The notes under the pieces: generated by a model
Database searches by the model: none
What the model was told of the DNA's origin: nothing
The model's input: the letters and a program-made list of their open reading frames with translations, nothing else
Source: Odontesthes bonariensis
Taxonomy: Eukaryota; Chordata; Actinopteri; Atheriniformes; Atherinopsidae
NCBI RefSeq assembly: GCF_027942865.1
Contig: NC_134526.1
Coordinates: 7,544,784-7,608,783, forward strand
DNA: 64,000 nt
Direction of reading: 5' to 3'
Position numbers and translations under genes: made by a program
Shown here: positions 49,765 to 63,500 of the stretch, piece after piece
Layout: every line of letters starts with the position of its first letter
Numbering within the stretch: position 1 is the stretch's first letter

Positions 49765-52645
49765 TTTGACAACATAATGAAAGTAAAGAAAGGCGGTCGT
49801 AAAAACGTATTTTTTGTATGAGTTTAGAGACATATCACATCCCTACACAAATCACACAAATTGTACACAAATTGGACGAAGATAATCGTTTAGTACCAGT
49901 AAAATCTGTGCAACACCACAGTTAGTCAAATATTCTAATCAACAGAAACCATCAGTATTATGACGTCCTGGCAGTGGTAGTTAATATTTCGTGACATCAA
50001 TGATATAATTTACCACAACACACTTTAAGTCAATTCATGTAGAAGTGTGTGTAAAAACACTGGTTAAGTTAATTCATGGACAAACGGTTGATTTGGGATC
50101 CCAGAAACTGTTTGTGCATCTGGCTAAAACGTGTTGCTCCACTATTGAAAGTCAGTTATTTTTTCTTCCAAATATAATTCAAAAAGCTGATTTGAATTAA
50201 AAGTATACAGGAACTGGCCAACTGTGCTTGTAGGCTGTAAGAACTTCTATCAAAGGTTCTGACTTCTTGCCCTGGTCAAACCTGATATAATGATATGTTT
50301 TAGCCTTGCACGTAAAGAATTAAAGTGATCCACAAGATCAATCACTTCCTGGCTTTTGTTCACATCCTGATTATAAAGAAATAGTTTACAGGTTAACCCC
50401 ACTTTATTTGAGGCATGGCTCAAAATCAAAGAAAACGTTTAAGTATTTAAGCTGAGTCTGTATAAAATGCAGATGTTGCACCGCTTCTACACAGATACTG
50501 TATGCTTTTCAAGACAAGAGGACCCACTGCTGCAGCTTAAAGACAGTGTGACCGGGTATTGTTTCATAACCCCAGTCATTTCTTATCTTTATACTGCTGA
50601 GGTGACAGATTGGAGCTGATGTCACTATTTAAAGCAATAACCCAGCATGGTTTTGGGAAAACTGCTCGGGGAGGGGTACTAAGAAAGGACGCCGTGCACA
50701 TGTTTTTAACAGACTCCCGAGCAGGGGATTTTACATCACCTGTGGCTGGTTACAGATCTGAAAACAGGAATTATTGCTGTGATTCAACACAGAGGAGGAG
50801 ATGCATTCGCCATCCGCAGATATAAGCCACAAAATGTGCATGTTGAAGGCTGGATAGGAGCCAAAGCTGCCAGGGGACGTGCAGTATCCTGCGGGCAGGT
50901 TGTCTTTATGCTGCCATATTCATTGTTGGAGTTTTTCCTTCAGCTATGAAAGATTACCTGTGTCCTGCACATTTCGCTCAAATATCAGAGGTTCAAAGAG
51001 AAGAATAAAAATGGGTTTTTAAGCAGATAGTCCCATTAGAGTCACTAAAAAGAATTACAGCATCATGAGAGAGAGCTTCTCTACCACAATACCCCCATAT
51101 ATCACGTATATTCATCTGAAACAGATAATCGGCGAGTGAACTTTCCCGGTCTAGTTTTGACTCCTCTGTCCCAAGCTGTAATCAGTGGTTTTCAATATAT
51201 TGGCTTCTCTTCACTGTTTACAACAAACAACATTTCCTGCTAATGTATTTGCTTATAGTAAGACACACAACTGGGTTTTAGTTTGTCCACACTTTTCACT
51301 CTGAGCAATGCTAAGTGATTTACCTCAGCATAGATTAACTCCAGGCTACTTAAATAAGGTGAATGATTAATGAATTCTGCTGTATTTGGATCAACCGAGC
51401 CTTAATTGCACCCGTCACTTGTACGCCTTTATGAATGTTTGAGAAAAGAACTGCCCCCTTGGGTGCTCTGAGTCAGTGACTCACGTTTACTATCCATTTC
51501 TACAAAGCCAGGTTTTCCTTTGCGAGTTCAAGAGCAATTTATAGGAAACACACAAGCTTTGCCCAAAATCAAAGCAGAGTCCAAATCCAAGACTATTCAT
51601 CAGGCAGTTTCCCTCTCGACTGTATCGCTCGGAAGTTCAAAGCCTTGTTCTCAGTCATATACGTTCAGTGTACTGTGCATTCCACAGTGACAGACATGAC
51701 CGGCTGCCAATGGCTCACAGGAAATTCTGAGCTGGAGGCCGAGATCAGGGAAGCAGAGGAAGATCCAAAAGAATAATAATGAATATCAGAAATTCCCCGA
51801 GTAGTTTCCAAGCAGCAAATAACAGGTAAACCAACATCTAAATGCTTATAAACAAACATTCTCCTCATATATAAGCAGATAAATAACTGTAGCACAAAGT
51901 GTTTTTTGATGACAGAACAGCTTTTGTTGATGGATACTCATACACATGTAATCCTGATCTGTCTATGATGATCACTATTTCAGCCATGCTATCAAGGATT
52001 AATATTTTTAACCTTAAATATAGAAGCGAACAAGTACCATTTTCTATGAGAATATACTGCAGTGTAATAAGGTTTTTAGCCCAGAATGCGCTCACACTCT
52101 GTGTGTTTTAATTCCAGTTTTCTGGTGACAGTCCAGCATTTTAGCAGCGCACGTGAGTCCCTGCAGTCCAGTCTGGAGTGTTCTCCTGAGACTGAGAGAT
52201 CTTTCAGTTCTTTGAAGGGCTCCAAGTAAGGTTTCACATTTGGTTTTAGTTCTGTTCGTGTCAACGGAGACTCTGTTGCTCTTGTGCAATGCACAAGGGT
52301 TTTCTGATGTTGGACTTTGGATCTTTAAAGTCTTTGTTCTAATTGTGACAAGAGAAGTTGGTTAACTCTACTCCAAGGCTTGTCCAAAAAAGTCAGTGAG
52401 AATTTAGAGGTGGGTATACGCTATGATGACTAAAAAATAAGTTAGCAAACTGTTTACCTGCCTTTACCCTGCACTGAACTCATTGATTGTTTTGTATTGT
52501 AAGAGTTTTACAGGCTTGATAAACGTTTTTAGTGTTCTGCAGACTGCCAAGTGTCTTGTGAATGATATAACCCAGTAAATTAGCTTATCTATTAACTATT
52601 AAAATCATTACATAATTACAAACCTTATGGAGACTTGCTGTAATG
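49765..52645. other. Intergenic, no gene seen
   Basis: No supported gene. Overlapping ORFs at 52076-52294 (minus) and 51899-52111 (plus) are low-quality open frames. Confidence 0.45.
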
Positions 52646-52650
52646 TGTCT

Positions 52651-52720
52651 TACCATTCATCCATTGGTAATAAATTACAATTTATTACCATTCATCCATT
52701 GGTAATAAATTACAATTTAT
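52651..52720. repeat. Perfect 35-bp tandem duplication
   Basis: 52651-52685 and 52686-52720 are identical. Each unit contains ACCATTCATCCATTGGT, a hairpin-forming arrangement with ACCA/TGGT arms, followed by AAATTACAATTTA. Confidence 0.97.
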
Positions 52721-52724
52721 TTTG

Positions 52725-54155
52725 TGACTACCAGATCTACTGCAGCTCACTGAAAGTTAACAAATCCATAATACACTTAACAATCAGCTCCATAAAGAGA
52801 ACTGTGCTTCATTAAGAAGGAGAAGCTTTGAAAAACATAAGTAACTTTTAAAAAGTGCATAATAAACGACTTGTTCCATCAAATAAAGCATTACTCTCAC
52901 TTTAGACCCAGTACTCATGTTTAAGCACCATCTGTAGGTCTAATCACACATAATAATGATATAAGCATCTGATAAGGACCTATCGTGGGCACATAATACA
53001 TGTATCATTATAAAAAGTGTTCATAATTAGATATTGATGTTGCCTTTAAGATAAACTAGAGTATGAGCATCCTCAAAATGATCAATTTTTAAGTGCCAAT
53101 GTACCTGAGGTAACATCTGCGTTGTTGGGGTGTTGTCCACATTGGACATAAAGTGTTTATTATCACATTTAAACTTAAAGACAGGGTGAAAAGCTGGCTG
53201 TTGTTCAAAAATGGAGATAGCAGTGCAGATTTAGAAATGGGCTCATAACTAATGAAAAACGAGAACAGGAAAAAGAAAAAAACAACTCCTTCCTTATTCC
53301 AACTGAGCTGGCCAGTCTCAGCATGAAGTGTGTGTGAGTGTCAGATTGAAGGTTTAAGGAGGTACTGAAACGGTGAGACACAGACCCCAAATTCAACTAA
53401 AAAAAGATACATTGAGAGGGGTTCATTCTGTAGATATTTATGATTGTCATAGCATTCTAGAGCAGCTAACATGGTAATAAAAAGCATGGCCCATGGCATA
53501 TGTAGGCATGAGGGACGGCTTATTTACCAGCTTCATGCAGTGATGCCAGTGTTGTGGTGCTCATCTTTAGGACAAAGAATGAATATGTCTGTGCTATTTA
53601 CAACAAATGAAAATCTTGCCAATCTATTGGGAAAATAAAAAAAATGTGGTGAGAGCGCTGTTTCAAGAACTATCAGTTAGACTGTCATTGAAATAAATAA
53701 ATACATCCTGTGAGAAATACACAAATAGTGTTATTCTGCTGAATTAATTCAGTTAGATAAGCTGCTCTTTAGCAGCCATAAGCTTAGTCACCACATAAAT
53801 ATCACGTCGAGCTATAACAAAAAAAAAAAAATAAAAAATTTGATAGGATAATAATTCATTTTGCAGGTCCAATATTCTGTAATCACCTAACAGGGATTTC
53901 TATTGCCCTGATATACATGTGCAGCAGGATGAATGTATCTGATCAGAAAGGCTATATGTCCTGTGGGGACTTCTCAGGCAGCAGCAGGATGCTGCAGAGA
54001 TGCAGTAAAACATCGGAGCGGTGTCATATTGCTCCTGAGCTGGTTCACTGTATTTACTGTGACCCAACACACATGCACACACACACACACAGTCCTTTCA
54101 TAACGACTAGGACCAGACAGATATATAAAGAATAGTATCCCGGAGCAGGTGCACC
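52725..54155. other. Intergenic, no gene seen
   Basis: No supported gene. A poly-A stretch is at 53820-53831 and a short AC run at 54070-54091. Confidence 0.45.
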
Positions 54156-54163
54156 GTTACATT

Positions 54164-54770
54164 CCTGGACTGTCTTTGAGATAAAACCTCTGTGCTCCTC
54201 TTGTTTCTGTCTTCACATGGATGGTGGTCGAAGCGTTGCTCACATCCAGATTCACCCACAGATCCCCCGCTGTCCCCCTGTGGGGAGGCAGCAGGTTGTA
54301 AAACACGTGACCCTTCAGAAGATATGAACCTGACATACCTGGGAACCAGAAGCTGAGAGACACAGGGCACAGGTTGTATTTACACAGATGACTCTGAAAT
54401 GAAACACTCACTGTGGAAGAATTCCACTGAAACAAGTCATTTCTCTTTATGTTTGACTTTTAGATAATTTATATCAGCGTATCTAGAGAATAAGTGACGT
54501 AATCACGATGCCACGACATTTTAGGGTTAGTTAGAATGATATAATCAGACTAAAAAGTCAGAACAAATACTTTAAAAGAAATACTGAACACTGATAAAGT
54601 GCAGAAAGTAAGGTCTGTGGTTTATTCAGTCAGAGAGAAACGGATGATAAAACAGAAACTACCAGCAGAGATGCCGGCTTCAGGCAATAAGCTCATATGA
54701 TAACTGTATCTGATCATACTGGTCTTCACAGAAGAATCATTCTCTTCATCCACCTTCAGTCTGTGACATA
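54164..54770 (-). CDS. Two candidate exons of an unidentified gene
   Basis: Minus strand. A first open segment ending at about 54663 (...YHMSLLPEAGISA) stops at a possible donor GTAGTT, phase 1; an acceptor TGTCACAG before 54759 may open it. A second segment starts after TGGTTCCCAG at about 54342 and reads GMSGSYLLKGHVFYN, then LLPPHRGTAGDLWVNLDVSN and TIHVKTETRGAQRFYLKDSP. It ends near 54164 at a possible donor GTAACG or a TAA. The phases of the two segments are compatible. The alternating hydrophobic pattern suggests a beta-rich domain, but I do not recognise the family. It may be part of a gene or a pseudogene. Confidence 0.3.
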
Positions 54771-54894
54771 TATGGACAGCTGATTTAACATTTTTTTTGT
54801 AAAATAGATGATATCTTTCCCCAGTTAGAGTCAGCACAATGATTCGGGCAGTTAGGCACACCGATCATCTGCGGTTTCACCAATAATTTAATTT

Positions 54895-55790
54895 CATGCC
54901 CAGCATGTTGATGGGTTATTTAGGACTACAAATCAAAATACTTTAACTTCTGCACAAAGAAGCACTTCACATCTGACTGACAAGAAAAACTAATTTCTTG
55001 ATTTAGATAAAACAAAACCAAAAACAAGACATAATGTCAGCTCTGTGTGTGCCTCAGTTTACAGTTTTGAACATTTTAGACAGTGACAGCATGTACACTA
55101 GATCATCAAATTCTAATTGGGGAAAATTTGGCCAAAAGAACATATCTGGCTTTCAAACAAAGCTTCACTTTTGCCTTCAGATTGGATAAAAAACAACAAA
55201 GGTGTGACTTGAAAGGTAAGACAAGTGTAAGTATGAAACAGTTGTTCAATAGATGTATGATTTTAATCATAAATTAAAACTCCAAGTCATCTTAATCAAG
55301 ATCGCATACTCATATGACCTTTCCTTTTGCTGACGGATCATACAGCTGGAATGTGATATATACAGAACAAAATCTACATACATCTATAGATCCATAACAC
55401 TACTAATACAGCTCATTTAAAGGGCATTTTTCTATTTCTGGCTGTTGGATGGATTCATTTTCTATGAGTGCATAATATATCCATTACACTGTTGTTAAAA
55501 TGAGTTGTGACTGGATGAAAAGTGTGAATATAACATTTGTTTGACGCACGACAAGCCCTATCAAGAGTACTTAAACTCCAGGGGTGATGCGGCGGCTTTA
55601 CTCACACTGCTGTGATTACAGATAGTAAATAATGGATCCAACGGACTCAACACATGAATTCAAAATCAGCGAAGACTTTATTGATGAACGAGAGGGCTGC
55701 CAAAGTCATCAGAATGAGGGTTAGTCTGGGGTCATCTCAAAGGAGGATGTAGGAAGTGGGAAAATTGATGTGTCCCAAGATCAATACTAA
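54895..55790. other. Intergenic, no gene seen
   Basis: AT-rich; nothing supported. Confidence 0.45.
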
Positions 55791-55797
55791 AGAGCAT

Positions 55798-56022
55798 TCA
55801 GATCTCAACAGTGTAACTAAACCGGCCTGTGGCCGGTGCCACTGCTTTGGGGATGGCGGATTCTGCATTCCCTCCACTGATGATAAGTGAGGACAAAGTG
55901 GAGGTGGCATCATCAGGAGGCTGAGACACGTTTGAAGCAGGTAAAGCGGTCTGTTTTTGGATGACTGCACCTGCTTCACTGCCACAATATCTTGGATCAA
56001 TATGCACAAACACTGGTCTTCC
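55798..56022 (-). CDS. Candidate terminal exon of an unidentified gene
   Basis: On the minus strand an acceptor ACTTAAG at about 56029-56023 is followed by an open frame of about 74 codons. It reads RPVFVHIDPRYCGSEAGAV, later LSSLIISGGNAESAIPKAV and APATGRFSYTVEI, then TGA at 55800-55798. Composition looks more protein-like than neighbouring random frames. No partner exon was found upstream (at higher coordinates), and the family is not recognised. Confidence 0.25.
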   Translation of the reverse strand, partial: GRPVFVHIDPRYCGSEAGAVIQKQTALPASNVSQPPDDATSTLSSLIISGGNAESAIPKAVAPATGRFSYTVEI

Positions 56023-56054
56023 TTAAGTGTAAAGGCTAAGCATCTCAAAGAGCA

Positions 56055-57280
56055 TCAAATATAAATACAGTGCTGAGACATTAGTGCATTAGTGGTTTTG
56101 GAGTGGTCTTACCAAATTTATTATCACCGTGAAAAACAAAGGGGTCGCAGACAGTACTTAATGGATTAATCTCTATGGCAGGTTTCCTAACAATAGCCTC
56201 AAATTGTCATGAACAGACTATTCAACCAACATAATGAAATGCAGGACAGGCAATAAATAAATAAAGTTCCCTTTTAGGTACCACACTATTACTGTCTTAC
56301 TTCATCGCTTGAGGGTCTCCACTTCAAACACAAATTCAGGTGTGCACGTGAAAATTCAATCAATAAAAGTTGAAGCCTTCTCGGGATGAAGTGAGGAAGA
56401 ATGTCATTCTACTATTGTTAAGCTGAAGATGATCACCGAGTGTGTGCTGCTGCTGCTCTGAGCTCAGATGAGTCGCCCTCTTGTGGTACATGATGATTAT
56501 GTTCCCTAAACTTTAGATTTACAGATTCACATTTGTTACATGAAAAAACTGGATGATTCAGAAGAAGGAAACATATATAATCACAAAGTCTGAAGCACCA
56601 AGACCAGTTGTGTTGAGATTAGCAGGTTTGTGTGTGTTGACCCATTCCTGGAGGTAAGGTTGGAGGCAATGGGGCTGTGTGATGGGCTTTTTTGTAGTGC
56701 AATACAATGGACAGGTGTTTCTAACATAGTCACATTCGAAAAACACTTTATCATAATTCACAACTGCACTAGAAGCATTCTGTTCCCCCTATGGTTCTTT
56801 TCAGTTTCATATTGTTCATTCTGTGTCCGCTTGGTGTCTTTTTATGCCACGTTTTGAGTTTCTGAGGTAATTTTACATCTGCTCTTGATTGTTTTGTGTT
56901 TCAAACTGGTATTTTTTTCAACTCTTTGTGGAAGCTTGTATTGATCATTATGTTTCCCATTTTGATGAATCTGGACAAATTTCTGGACTTTTTCACTCTC
57001 TGAAGTCATTAAAAGTCTCTTCATCTTAGGCCTCCTCATTAAGTCTCCTTTGCCTCTCACTCCGGTTGTTTGGTGTTTGTTACTTCTGGGGTATTTCTGC
57101 TTTTGTGATAATAAAAACTTCCATCTGTTCATGGTCATATTCAATATTATCTTTCACAAACTAATGACTTTACAATCCTGTGGAAAAATATAAATCTGTG
57201 GTGTAAGATGAACATTTCCTGTAACATCAGCTGATTAAAAAAGTGTGCAGAGGGGGGTTAAACGGACACCATAAATCATA
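56055..57280. other. Intergenic, no gene seen
   Basis: No supported gene upstream of ngfr. Confidence 0.45.
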
Positions 57281-57349
57281 TTACCATTCCTGTTGCAATG
57301 AACCACACCTCAAGTGAGACTGGATAAGGATGCACTGCAGGACTATCAG

Positions 57350-57743
57350 GGGTAATAAACTGGAGGGTGTACGTGCCCCCCTCTCCTCTTGTCTCTCGGC
57401 TCCTCCGCAGTGCACTTGCAGCTGAGCAGTACTCCGGACAGGACGATCTTCTCCACCTCCTCTTCCCACTCTCTGTGTTTGTGTGTATGTGTGTGTGCGC
57501 GTGAGTGTGTGTGTGTGTGTGTGTTGGTGAGTATAATAGTGCCGGTGTTCGGAGCCTGCACCATCAGTTGCATCCGATTCGTGTCCAGCGGTCCTGGATA
57601 AGCGCGATGGTGCGGAGTCATTGATAAAAATCCGTGCCGCTGGAATTAAAATGAGCACTCCTGCTGCGCGGCTCTCCTCCTCCACATAGCGCTGCCTTCT
57701 CTGCTTAAGATCTGTTCTATGAGACTCCAGCAGAAGAAGCAGG
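57350..57743 (+). promoter_or_regulatory. ngfr: Probable ngfr promoter and 5' UTR with GT-rich repeat
   Basis: GC content rises before the ngfr start codon. A GT-rich simple repeat at about 57475-57523 is interrupted by GTGCGCGTGAGTG. An in-frame TGA at 57720-57722 precedes the ATG, so the start is well bounded. The transcription start is not determined. Confidence 0.5.
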
Positions 57744-59913
57744 ATGACTACTACAATACCGCTGGTGATTTTGTGCGCGTTGGTAAGTAGTCTGCAGTGC
57801 AATATGCAGAGATATTCCTTCGCATTTAGTGTCCTTATGCACCTTTTATTGTATTCTTAAAAAAAAAAAAAGATTTCCTTTCACTGTGACGTTTCTGCTT
57901 TGGATCAATAAGATGCACATTTGATGCCGAGTTGCGGTAATAAACCTATTATAGTCCCGCAGGGGATTTTGAAGTTTTTAGTGGAATTTTAAATCCCTTT
58001 TTGCAAAAGTTCTGTGACAGTTTGAAACTGTTTAAGATCCGCTTCTGTGATGTTGTCTTGATAAAGGACCAATGCTGCGGCTTTCTGTCAAACATGCAGG
58101 TGTCTCACGTAGTTAAACACCGTCTGATTTTTGGTGCCAGGTGATGGCACATTCAGCCCCTCACACACATGCATGCAAACTTATTTCTCTCGGTTGGTTT
58201 TAAAGCAGGGAAGAAAACTTATCAGGGGTGGTGGGATTGCTGTCTGGAGCACTTTGCTGGCAGACACTATGATCCAAACTTTAATCGCATTAATGAGTAG
58301 AAATAATTAATTTCTCATTTTCATCGTAATGTTGACATGTTTGGGCTTTTAACAACAGATTAACATGTTGCAGCATGAGAGAAGTAAATATATGAATTAA
58401 ACATGCATTCAGCCAGAGCTTGGATGATTTGCCTGGTTTTTGCATGAAACATAAGGCTCTGATAACATAAAAAAGTTGATTATCGGTGCAGAGGTCACAT
58501 CCTCGCAGCACTAGTGGTGTCCACAGCAGCTGGTCTAATTGGGCTGTGTGGCTCAGTCATCATGTGAACAGCCCTGGATGCGAGGGGACACTTTGTTGTG
58601 ACAGCTGGTGTAAAGGGTGGCGACAGTCGGGTGCACTTTGGTCAAATTAAATTTAGAAATAAACTGTCAAATTGACCATGAAATTGGGGAGAGTACAAAC
58701 TAAGCACATCCCAGCTGTGTCACTGTACAGTTTGATGCATGTTCCTGCTGCAACTGAGTAAAATTGCCACTGAATTTGAACCTGTTTTAACTAAGTGAAA
58801 TTCCAGGGAGATGTCACAGGAAAGGCAGTTGGCAGTCAGAGACATGAATGTTTTTTCTGGTTCTGGGCTGCATCCAAACACAAATTCAACTTAAACTCTG
58901 ATAACATGTTCAGAATAACAACTGGGATTCGCACGGAAAATATTGAGATAACAGGTTGCAGAGCCACAAGAAAATGATGAGAAAGAGAAATGCACCTTGG
59001 GAGAAAAAAGTGAAATGACAGAAAGGTGGACACATTGAGCAAGAGAAGCGAGAATGAAAAAGAGCTGCTGGCTGCTCAGTTCATCTGTTTCTGAATGGAA
59101 GCAGCGGCAGCCAGGAGGGGAGGGCTGACGGGGGACAAATCAGAGAGAGAGAAAGGCAGAACAGTCTGAAATGATGTCTCAGCAAATGTGAATTAAGTGA
59201 AAATCAGGATTTACTTGTTGCGTAATAAAAACCACATCACATGGGAGTGATTAAGAATAAGGATTTTCTTTGTTCTAAATTGTTTGAAAATGAATTCCTT
59301 TTATTTAACTTTGTTGTATACACACCAGCAGAGGAACCCTCTGTTCTTCTTCCAGTGAGCTGCATGCCATTTAAATCAGAGGACTGGAAATACAACAAGA
59401 CAGGGAGGCAGAGGGAAGATGATAACTGATATAAGATGAGAGAGAAGAGTAAATAGAGCATGCACTTTAAACCAAATCCTATATCAAACCAATTATCTGC
59501 CAGTATAAAGGCATGCAGATTCACAGTACAGCTGCGACATGCTTTATTTTGGTGCTACTATATGCAAATTAGGACATGCCTTAAAGAAAACAGCTGACTC
59601 TTGTGATCTAAAAATACCTTTAAGTCCTCAGCTGTGGATTTGGTTGAAGAAAGAGTTTTCTTTTATGGAATTTGGGAGGGAAATCTGCTCTCTTGTTTTG
59701 GTTAGTTTATACAGTGCCATGTCCTCCAGCTTAAAACCTGAAAACTTGTGCCTCTATCTTTTTGAGGTCTTTCTTGAGTCTTGGACCTTACATTTTGGGA
59801 GGTTCTGACTTCTATTTGGGGAGTTAGAAGGATTAACATTTAGGCTTAAGGACAGCTTTAAACATGCATGGGATGAAAGTCCTCACAATTACACACGTAC
59901 AAGTATGAGTGTA

Positions 59914-59964
<51 letters not shown>

Positions 59965-60543
59965 ATCGTGATATGAAGCAGAGTCGGACATTCACAGGGG
60001 CTCTCACCTATGGACAGTAATTAAGATGGGCATGTATAGAATGTCGTGCACCCGTGATTTTATGGTTCCTGCCTCAGCTGGAGCATATCACAAGTTTACT
60101 ATTAGAGTTGATGTACGTTTAGAGGGGCCATTATTGTAGTTCAGACGACAGCCTTGTCCAAAGTATGTGTAATACGGGTGGAGGCGACATGATTTATGAT
60201 GAATCCTGATAGTAGTTAGATTTAAGGAACAGGCTGGACACCTGGCAGCAATTTTCATCAAGTTGTTTTGCTTTGTATGTTTAAGTCACAGCGTTTCTGT
60301 GATGTGAGTTTATATGTGTGTGAGATTTAGTGTCTGCACGGGCTGCTATGATTTACTGACCCGCTCTCCCGCTGTGCCAGGTGACATTAACGTTGGCGTC
60401 TAAGACAGAGCGGGCTGTGCTTGACCAATGTGACTCTGGCCAGTACACCACGAGAGGCGAATGCTGCATGGAGTGTCCACCTGGAGAGGGAGTGGTGAAG
60501 AAATGCGGCGCCACTCAGACTGTGTGCGCTCAGTGTTTGGACA
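57744..60543 (+). CDS. ngfr: p75 neurotrophin receptor (TNFRSF16), first two coding exons
   Basis: p75NTR is a single-pass neurotrophin receptor of the TNF receptor superfamily. Only its 5' part is in the window. Exon 1 (57744-57782, phase 0) encodes MTTTIPLVILCAL, the start of a signal peptide; the ATG is the first after an in-frame TGA. Exon 2 (60381-60543, ending phase 1) finishes the signal peptide with VTLTLAS. It then encodes cysteine-rich domain 1: Cys30, CDSGQYTTRGECCMEC, PPGEGVVKKCGATQTVCAQC, with six Cys at 30, 41, 42, 45, 55, 62 and Cys65 opening the second domain. It closely parallels human CPTGLYTHSGECCKAC and CGANQTVCEPCLDS. The donor GTAAGT is at 60544. Remaining exons lie beyond 64000. 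Confidence 0.93.
57783..60380 (+). other. ngfr: ngfr intron 1
   Basis: 2.6 kb between GTAAGT and TGTGCCAG. It contains a long GT microsatellite (separate entry). The open frames at 59241-59429 and 59539-59808 are not supported as exons. Confidence 0.85.
59918..59963. repeat. (GT)n microsatellite in ngfr intron 1
   Basis: About 23 uninterrupted GT units. Confidence 0.96.
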
Positions 60544-63500
60544 GTAAGTGATGATTTTGCTCCACAGGTTCACTGAAATCAAACTAAGTCATGCAAGTAA
60601 AACAAAATGATTACCCTCAGCGCTGTCAGCAAGTAAAAAGCGTCTTCTATACACGGTTCACATGTCCTAACAAATAGCTCTGTTGATGCTTGAAAATCAT
60701 TAATTGATGCTTCATAGATCAGTCACGTGTCATTACTGAGAGAAGCTGCCTGCTTGTGAAAACTCCAAATATTAACATTTGATATTAGAAGTCTTGTTTA
60801 GCCTTTAAAGTTCAGGTCAGGGTCAGGCAGAAATGATACCAAATGCAAATCATGTTGCTGCAGATTTTTTCCAGCAATTATCACAAGTGTTCTGGGAAAG
60901 TAACAGGTTAATATAACTCAGACAAACTGTAATCAAAACTTGTAAACTGATTATTAGAATCTAGAATCAAAGTTTTGTTAAATCATTCCTCATTTGTGAT
61001 TCCTAAAACAGAGGATAGTTACATTTAGAGAAGTTTCCAACGTTCACCTGACCTCTTTAGCATAACTTTTCGATGTGCAGGGTGTCCAACGGATCTTAGT
61101 AAAAGTTGTCTGCCCTCTAACATTTCATATTGTAAAAGGTTTTATTTCAAAACCATCATGATGTTTTCCTAAACTTAACCTGGAATCCTAAAGTTAAAAT
61201 CTATATATCTTATATTAAATATGTATATTTTCTCTTTTTTAAATCACAGTGATTCAGGTAAACATATCAAATCAATGTAAAAGTAATTTTTTAAACTAGA
61301 ACATAAAAACTTAACTTTGCAGACAATACCATAACTTGTGTTTGACACATTAACTGTGCTGACATTCAAAATCAAATCTAGCAAAACCAAGAGCTTGCAT
61401 CACCAGCATTACACATATTAATTGCTCTTACACCATCTTTATCTACAAATAAATACACATTCATTGGCTGAGCTGAGGCACTGAATTCCAAACAGAAAGC
61501 CTGTCAAAGCCAAAATAAAAACAATTTATATCCAATTCATTCATTTACAAAAAAAACAAGATTAGCCTTTACCAAATGTTCCCAGAAATATGTCAGAAAT
61601 TCATATGTTTTATGCTTGTAAGTGGGTCCAAATGTGTTCGTCTGGAGCTCGGCTCAGGCTGTGAACCATTAGCACTCCCTATACAGTCCAGAGCTGGGAG
61701 AGGTGCCAACTTCCCAACAACACGAAGAAGAGAAGAGGAGTCAGAGCTGCAAACAAATGTTTTCTTCTGGAATCAGAGGTCTCTCTGCTTTGCTTCCTAG
61801 AAGCTATCTTTGCCCTTTCAGATGTTGGTTTGTAAAGTAAACTCCAACGTGTAAGTCAGGGGCATCGGGACTAAACTCAGGGAAAAGCACTGAATTAGCT
61901 GGTGGCATTAATCATTTCTGGAAACATCTATAGGCGCTGCAGTTATCTTTTAAGATCAAATATTTTTTGTGCAACAGTTCTCAGGAATGCCAACTGGATG
62001 TCATTAAGAAGGAAATTATTCAATTCTGGAGGAATTGCTTGCAGCCTCTCTGAAATCCCTTTTTGTCTAGTGGTAATCAGTCATGATTTTGTTTGCACAA
62101 CTGATCCAATGTTGTGTTTGAAGGTCTTATTTCTCAGCTATAGTATGTCAAGAGCTGCAGCAATGGGTACGGAGGCAAGGAGCCATTTCTCTACGGCTTA
62201 ACTGTGGCAGTGCCATGGAGTAAAACAAAAGCACCGCAAACAAACGTCACATAAAAATAACTCTGTCGAAGTCTGTGTTTGAAAAGAAAGAGACATGAGA
62301 TTGACAAAAAAAGGCTCTGCTGTGCAACAACAAAGAGAATTAATGTGGACTTTTCATGCTTTTACATCAACATAGTTACAAATACATATAGAGTGAGCAA
62401 AATGATTGGTAGCTATCATTAAACAATACATATGATTTGCTTGTTGAAAACTACTTCAATAGAGTGAAGAGAAAAACGCTGCTGCTTCATCACAGCCTGG
62501 ACTTTATCTTTGCTTTGACGTCACCAGGAGTTTGTCTTGCACGTCATATTCCTGCCGGAAACAGTGACACATCATGCGTAGATGATAAAACTGCAGCTCC
62601 ATTTTCTTATAATGTGGGCTGGCCCTCAGGACTGGGAGGATTTGAATTTTTCACCCCCCTCATCGCACACTCCTCTACACCAGCAAATCCCACCTACTCC
62701 TGTCGTGTCTCCCTTCTTCTCTTGAACACACTTTTTTCCGCCAGCATCCCCCTGCCTGCACCCCTCCCTCCCTCCCTCCCTGCTGCTATGAGTCATCGTC
62801 TGTATTAGCGGATAAGATGGTATTAGAGCGCTAGGCACTAAAGGGCGCGATCTGCTCATCTATCATGCATACTGTTACATCAATGCATCTTTACTCATTT
62901 GATCCAGCTAATTAAACCATATTGAAAAGCCTATTGTGCCTCCAACAGTGACCAATTATCATGCTCTGCAGTACAGGAACAGTACTCACCGCTGATAAAC
63001 ACTCAACAATTAAGCACAAATACCCTGGAGGTTGCAATCAATTTCCAATGCGAGTGCATTTTCATATATTTGAATATTGTTTTTGTTCTGGCAGCTGAAA
63101 TCTCAATGTACCTGAGTTGGATTTGTATTGAGGTTAGAAGCTAAGACACTGACCTTACCAGAAAAACTAACGCCATAATCACCATTTCCTAAGTGCAGAT
63201 ATGAATAATTGAAGAGTCAAATTCAACAATACCATTTCCTGTTTTTTCTGGAAAATCTGTATTTACCTTGAACCTCCTCCTAATTTACCACTTCCTGTTG
63301 GTTAACCCTCTCCCCACCAACCCACGGTCTTCCAATCCCAACTTGGGATGAGTGCCAGCGTCAGCAGCCCTGAAATATTTATCAGTTTCCGCCACTTCTC
63401 TCTGCTGTCAAGGGAGACAAGACAACTGGATGTGCCTCACTTAGTGAACCCTTCAGAGAAGGTTGACCTAAAAACTGTCTGAAGTTCCAAGAAAAAGGAG

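Noticed and set aside
57281-57802. 173-codon minus-strand ORF at the ngfr start
   Set aside because: It runs through the GT repeat (His-Thr runs) and is antisense to the ngfr 5' UTR and signal peptide exon.
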